This document shows positions 60,331-64,000 of a DNA stretch of 64,000 bases, piece by piece (the first letter of the stretch is position 1; every line of letters starts with the position of its first letter). The notes under the pieces were generated by a model, which was given only the letters and a program-made list of their open reading frames with translations, did no database searches and was not told where the DNA came from. Source of the stretch: Himantopus leucocephalus (lineage: Eukaryota; Chordata; Aves; Charadriiformes; Recurvirostridae); assembly GCA_003993805.1 (NCBI GenBank), contig RSEF01000002.1, positions 96,899,063-96,963,062 on the forward strand, given 5' to 3'. A program made the position numbers and the translations under genes.

Positions 60331-61381
60331 GTAAGAGGAGGGAGTGTGAGTGAGCCACAATCTGAATGGTAAGTTCTTTGGGGAAGACAATAAAGTACCT
60401 TTTGCTGTGAACATGCTGGAAATCAGAAATTGAACTCCAGTGTCTTAGAATAATAAAAATCTCTGTTGTGCCTACAGTGAATGAGGTCTTTCTAAGATTT
60501 TTTTTTTTACTTCTCCAATATAGCCTGAAGTGCAAATATTGCTAATAGTAGTAAGACCCAAATGCAAAGTAGACTTCTTCAGTAAATAGTCCTTGAGCTA
60601 GCACAGGACAACATTACTTTAACTTTGGTTTTAGATGGAAGAGTGTTTAGCAAGGTAGCACACTATCTCCTCCTTTTCTCAATCCTCATCCCCTCTAGTT
60701 CTCACTGTTCAGCTTGTTGTTGGCACAGCCCAAGACCGAGGACACTGGCAACATCTCACTGCCAGCTGCAGGCAACTTTCTTTTTATCCTGGTTATGGAG
60801 GAGGGGGTATTTTTAAAAGGTTTTTAAGTAGCATTTTAGGAGTCAGGAAGGCTTGATCCACATGATTTTGTAGAAAAAAAGACCAAGAAGGTATACAACA
60901 GTATTCTATCAGTAATATGCTTCTAAACCTGAGACCTGAAAGTTGGATTTTTGAAGATGCTTGAGAGTTATACAAATACATTTGGCACAAGGTGAAGAGG
61001 AAAGGAAGTACTTTTAAAAGTCTTACCCACAATATTTTAGAAAATCTCTTGTATTTTTGATTTACAGGTTCTCAAAAATTATTGTTTCAAAAATATATTA
61101 ATGTTAAAAAAGGAAAATAGACACAGAAATCCCAGGACAACAAACACAGACACGCTTTGAATATAAAAATGTGAATTAATAGACACTGCTTTTTTCTCCC
61201 ATGTTCACACAAGAGCTGTCTACACCACTGTGCTTGACTGCCCTTATTCTGTAAAGGCAACGCCATGAATAAATAAAATTGAAAGTGTGAAACAGCTTAG
61301 AGTTGAAATGTGCCTTTAACAGGGCATAACAAAACTTTATTGAACCTCTATGCCTATGAACAATGCCTCATTTCAATCATG
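60331..61381. other. Non-coding region, no gene recognised
   Basis: AT-rich unique DNA. No gene, RNA or transposon was recognised. Confidence 0.5.
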
Positions 61382-61396
61382 CCAGCAGATGGCACT
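61382..61396 (+). promoter_or_regulatory. CTCF core motif
   Basis: CCAGCAGATGGCACT agrees at all 15 positions with the vertebrate CTCF core consensus CCASYAGRKGGCRSY. CTCF binding sites act in chromatin loop anchoring and insulation, with orientation setting the loop partner. The + orientation here would favour partners to the right. Occupancy is unknown. Confidence 0.5.
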
Positions 61397-61739
61397 CTTT
61401 ATATTAAGTAACTTTCATGGGAAAATTTAATTTGTTTCCTTTTTTCTTTGTTTATTAAATATTGGGAGGTACTATCCCAAGTAACGCTTCTTCCTGAAAT
61501 GATAAATCGATCTACACAAAACTTAAAATAACTGTATTTATGATGGTGTGTATAAACTGATATTTCTAATGCATGTCTTTCTCAAGACATGGGAAAAATT
61601 AGGAGAAGAAATTCAGTATGGCCAAAAAGTTAACACTCCTGAGTGCTGGAAAATTAAGGTGAAGGAGCAGATTTCTGGGAATGTTTTGCAGCTACTCTGT
61701 GTTTCCAGTGGTTAGGCATTTCCAGGCTGAATGTTGGAT
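61397..61739. other. Non-coding spacer, nothing recognised
   Basis: AT-rich unique sequence between the CTCF-type motif and the GC-richer patch. No gene, RNA or repeat was recognised. Confidence 0.5.
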
Positions 61740-62200
61740 ACTTAGCAATGATTAGCCAGTTGATTCTGGATGTTTGCAGTCTGGTGTTGGATGCCCTTTC
61801 CAGTTCCAACAGAGGAGATACCAGAGGAGATAAACGCACAGGTATCCTGGGTATACTGGAACAGGGAAGACTGGGGAGAAAGGAGGGAAATGACGCTAGA
61901 CTGATCCTGCAGAAGTTCAGGACTAAGAAGAGAACCTGCCTGCGTGCAGGAGCTACGTTTCTTCCATCTCCTGTGGTGGGGCTGGGAAGCCCCTTTGTGA
62001 AGTCAGCGTGCATTTTTGGCAAGGAGGCGCCTCACCCCGTGTGAGACGGGGGAGCACTGCCTGGGCAGGGAAAGCACCAGAAGCACAGCACCACTCCACC
62101 AGCAGAGAGCCGCTTTTCCTCAGATGCCTCCCAACTCCCTGCAGAGCTGCCACCTCCAGCACCAATAGCCGCACCCACAGCCAGTTGACAGCAGCGTATG
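61740..62200. other. GC/CpG-richer patch
   Basis: About a dozen CpGs in 460 bp, well above the surrounding DNA. It has a small perfect hairpin (CCCCGT 62035-62040, ACGGGG 62046-62051). Open frames exist on both strands (61748-62044 +, 61654-62022 -), as expected when A+T stop codons are rarer; none looks like a known protein. It could be a decayed CpG island or an old repeat. Confidence 0.3.
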
Positions 62201-62859
62201 TTTACAAAGGAATTTTAGCAGTGGACAGTAATGTATATTCAATCTGTGAAGAGTAATATAAATTCCTGTGTTTTGCAAGTGAAGGGGAAGGAGAAAAACA
62301 GGTTCCCATAACCTGTAAAGACTCTTGTAGCTAATAATGTGCTAGGTTACTGATGGACACAAGACACATAGCCCCTGGGGGAAAATAGAAAGCCTTCAAT
62401 TTTTCCAGCTACAGCAGAGACTTCAGCTGAAGTGGAGCCTCTTTTTCTGAGAAAGTAAGTGGAAATAGCTTCTGCTGAGCTGGAAAGATACTCTTGATTA
62501 CTTGCTGTGCTCTTAGATAATCAAGGACACAGTGGAAATACCACATAGCATGTGACCGGCTTTGATTTATCCCAGGAAACCTCTCTCAACCTCAGAATGT
62601 GCTTTAAACAGCTGCTTCACAAACTTCAGACAGAAAAACCTCTTCATTTTTTATCTCTAAGTTAATTAAAAAAAAAAAAGTTTATTGGATGTTGCACAAC
62701 TGCATCATTTCCGGTCCTTGCATGAAATTAGAACATGAAACAAGGATGACTTCAAATAATCTTGTTTCTTGGGTGCAGTCTTTTGCAAGGTTTCAATTAC
62801 TAACTCAAACCTGTTAAAAATATTTGCCCCATTAATCACATTATGTGCTGCCTTATTTA
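62201..62859. other. Non-coding region, no gene recognised
   Basis: AT-rich unique DNA with an A-run at 62670-62679. A short acceptor/donor pair (AG at 62407-62408, GT at 62455-62456) delimits 46 bp but has a poor pyrimidine tract. Confidence 0.45.
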
Positions 62860-63740
62860 GTATTCTGGCTACTTCTCTCCTCTAGCATGGAATTTTATAT
62901 CTCTCTGCCCTTTAGAAACTCCTGATAGTTTTTCATTATTATGCCTTTTTACCTCACCGTATAGATGTTTACAGCTACTACCCCAACTTTCATATTCTTT
63001 CCTCAGCTTCCTGGATCTGACAACTTTTAGTAATAACATGAAGCCTTGGTAAAGCTCATTTCTGGCTACCTCTGTAGCATTATTTTTGTTAATAAAAATC
63101 CCCAAAGCTTCAAAATAAAAAATTACTATAGCTATTCCTTCTTTTCTTCTAACTATACTCACTCTTTTTTCTCTCTGTCGTAATTTTCTCTTGGTGACTC
63201 TGGAACTATTCTCTCCTGCTCTGGTCTGCATTCACTGTTATGGGTGACAAACTGTGTAACCTGGGAAGCTAAAATCTAAAGCTTCTGTGTTCAGATGCTC
63301 CCTCTACTTCTCCCTTCTCGTGACTTCTCCCTATATATAGTGCTGCTTGTTTTCCTTCCTGTTTAACGTCTTTGAATCCTCTTGATGCCCTTCGTTACAC
63401 AACTTTTGTTTGGGCACTTGGGACTTCTTAAATTGCTTATTAGAAACCTTCTATCAACACTTACCTTCTTGCCTTGAATCTACCAAAAATGCTGTCACAT
63501 CAAAATAAGCTATTTCACTTACACTTCTGCTTCTGCACAGTCACCTCCAAACCCTTGTATTGACACATTTCCTCTTTACCAAATACAAACCTCCTCCAGC
63601 TTGCTGCTTGTTTCTTTCCCTTCATTTCTTTTGGCTGACCTCCCGGCCACTTTGTCAAGAACGAAGCCTTGCAACTAAGCATTTAACTTCTGTTTTTCAT
63701 CTGTTGTTCATTCCAGGACTCGTTCCTGCATCTCCATCCT
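62860..63740 (+). other. Pyrimidine-rich strand-asymmetric block
   Basis: The + strand is rich in C and T (many CTTCTT, CTCTCT and TTCCTT words), the mirror image of the block at 58960-60330. No coding similarity. Possibly an old unnamed repeat on the opposite strand, or a polypyrimidine stretch of independent origin. Confidence 0.4.
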
Positions 63741-63771
63741 CCATGGTCACATTCACAAACCGGCAGCCCAG
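63717..63771 (+). other. Putative exon (splice-signal based)
   Basis: A strong acceptor (TTTTTCATCTGTTGTTCATTCCAG-type tract, AG at 63715-63716) and a consensus donor (GCCCAG|GTGAGG, GT at 63772-63773) enclose 55 bp, open in one frame (GLVPASPSSMVTFTNRQP). The frame stops 1 codon into the presumed intron. The pyrimidine-rich setting raises the chance of a false acceptor. Confidence 0.2.
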
Positions 63772-64000
63772 GTGAGGTACTTCAAGGCCGTGCATTTGAG
63801 TAGTGCTAATATAGGGGACCATGACCCCATAACTCACTGCAAACCCACATTGCTTTCCTTGCTTACTCTTGTTTGAATGTGTTCACAACTTTTTTTTAAT
63901 ATTTCAAAATGGACTTTAGTATTCAGGTGAAAACTGAAGCAGTTAGGTCTTTTATCTTGCTGGTACATAACAATGTGTGCAAAAGTATTTGTGGAAAGAA

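Overview
The window looks like nuclear DNA from a bird. The diagnostic evidence is a set of CR1 LINE copies. Several end in the avian CR1 3' signature (a CCCTTCCAACC-like motif followed by tandem ATTCTATG/ATTCTGTG octamers), and one copy keeps the C-terminal reading frame of the CR1 reverse-transcriptase protein. The rest is AT-rich, unique-looking, non-coding DNA with simple repeats, which is typical of a gene desert or a very long intron on a macrochromosome. I recognise no protein-coding gene. The longest open frames (about 110-163 codons) match chance expectation, or sit in strand-asymmetric or repeat-derived DNA. There is no sign of bacterial, plasmid or phage sequence.

Layout. 0-3.8 kb is anonymous. 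3.77-5.08 kb holds two antisense CR1 copies back to back: an ancient amniote-type relic, then an ORF2 fragment that has lost its reverse-transcriptase core. A younger sense CR1 lies at 8.8-9.2 kb. Two more ancient CR1 relics lie at 17.0-17.5 and 21.0-21.5 kb, and a strong 47-bp stem-loop at 21.8 kb. At 23.6-24.1 kb are two putative exons, judged only from splice signals. CR1 tails lie at 13.7, 28.0 and 56.3 kb, and a degraded CR1 at 33.2-33.7 kb. The most interesting non-repeat block is 37.6-38.9 kb. It is rich in homeodomain-type TAATTA/TAAT motifs, palindromes and other transcription-factor-like words, and reads like a cluster of conserved non-coding enhancers. Weaker blocks of the same kind are at 36.6-37.2, 46.4-48.0 and 57.1-57.6 kb. 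A tRNA-Leu-like relic lies at 41.73-41.81 kb and a tRNA-derived SINE-like head at 52.83 kb. The right end has a purine-rich block (58.96-60.33 kb), a perfect CTCF core motif (61.38 kb), a CpG-richer patch (61.74-62.2 kb) and a pyrimidine-rich block (62.86-63.74 kb).

Assembly. Two 100-N gaps of the kind used for unknown length occur at 30,955 and 50,496. Three single Ns (23,524, 31,787 and 41,442) each sit between two near-identical 111-119 bp copies. That is the signature of overlapping contig ends (probably two haplotypes) placed side by side instead of merged, so these tandem repeats are probably false.

How it may work: if the enhancer reading is right, this is a cis-regulatory landscape for a developmental gene outside the window. 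The CTCF-type site would be a candidate boundary and the exon-like segments candidate lncRNA pieces. The target gene cannot be named from the sequence.
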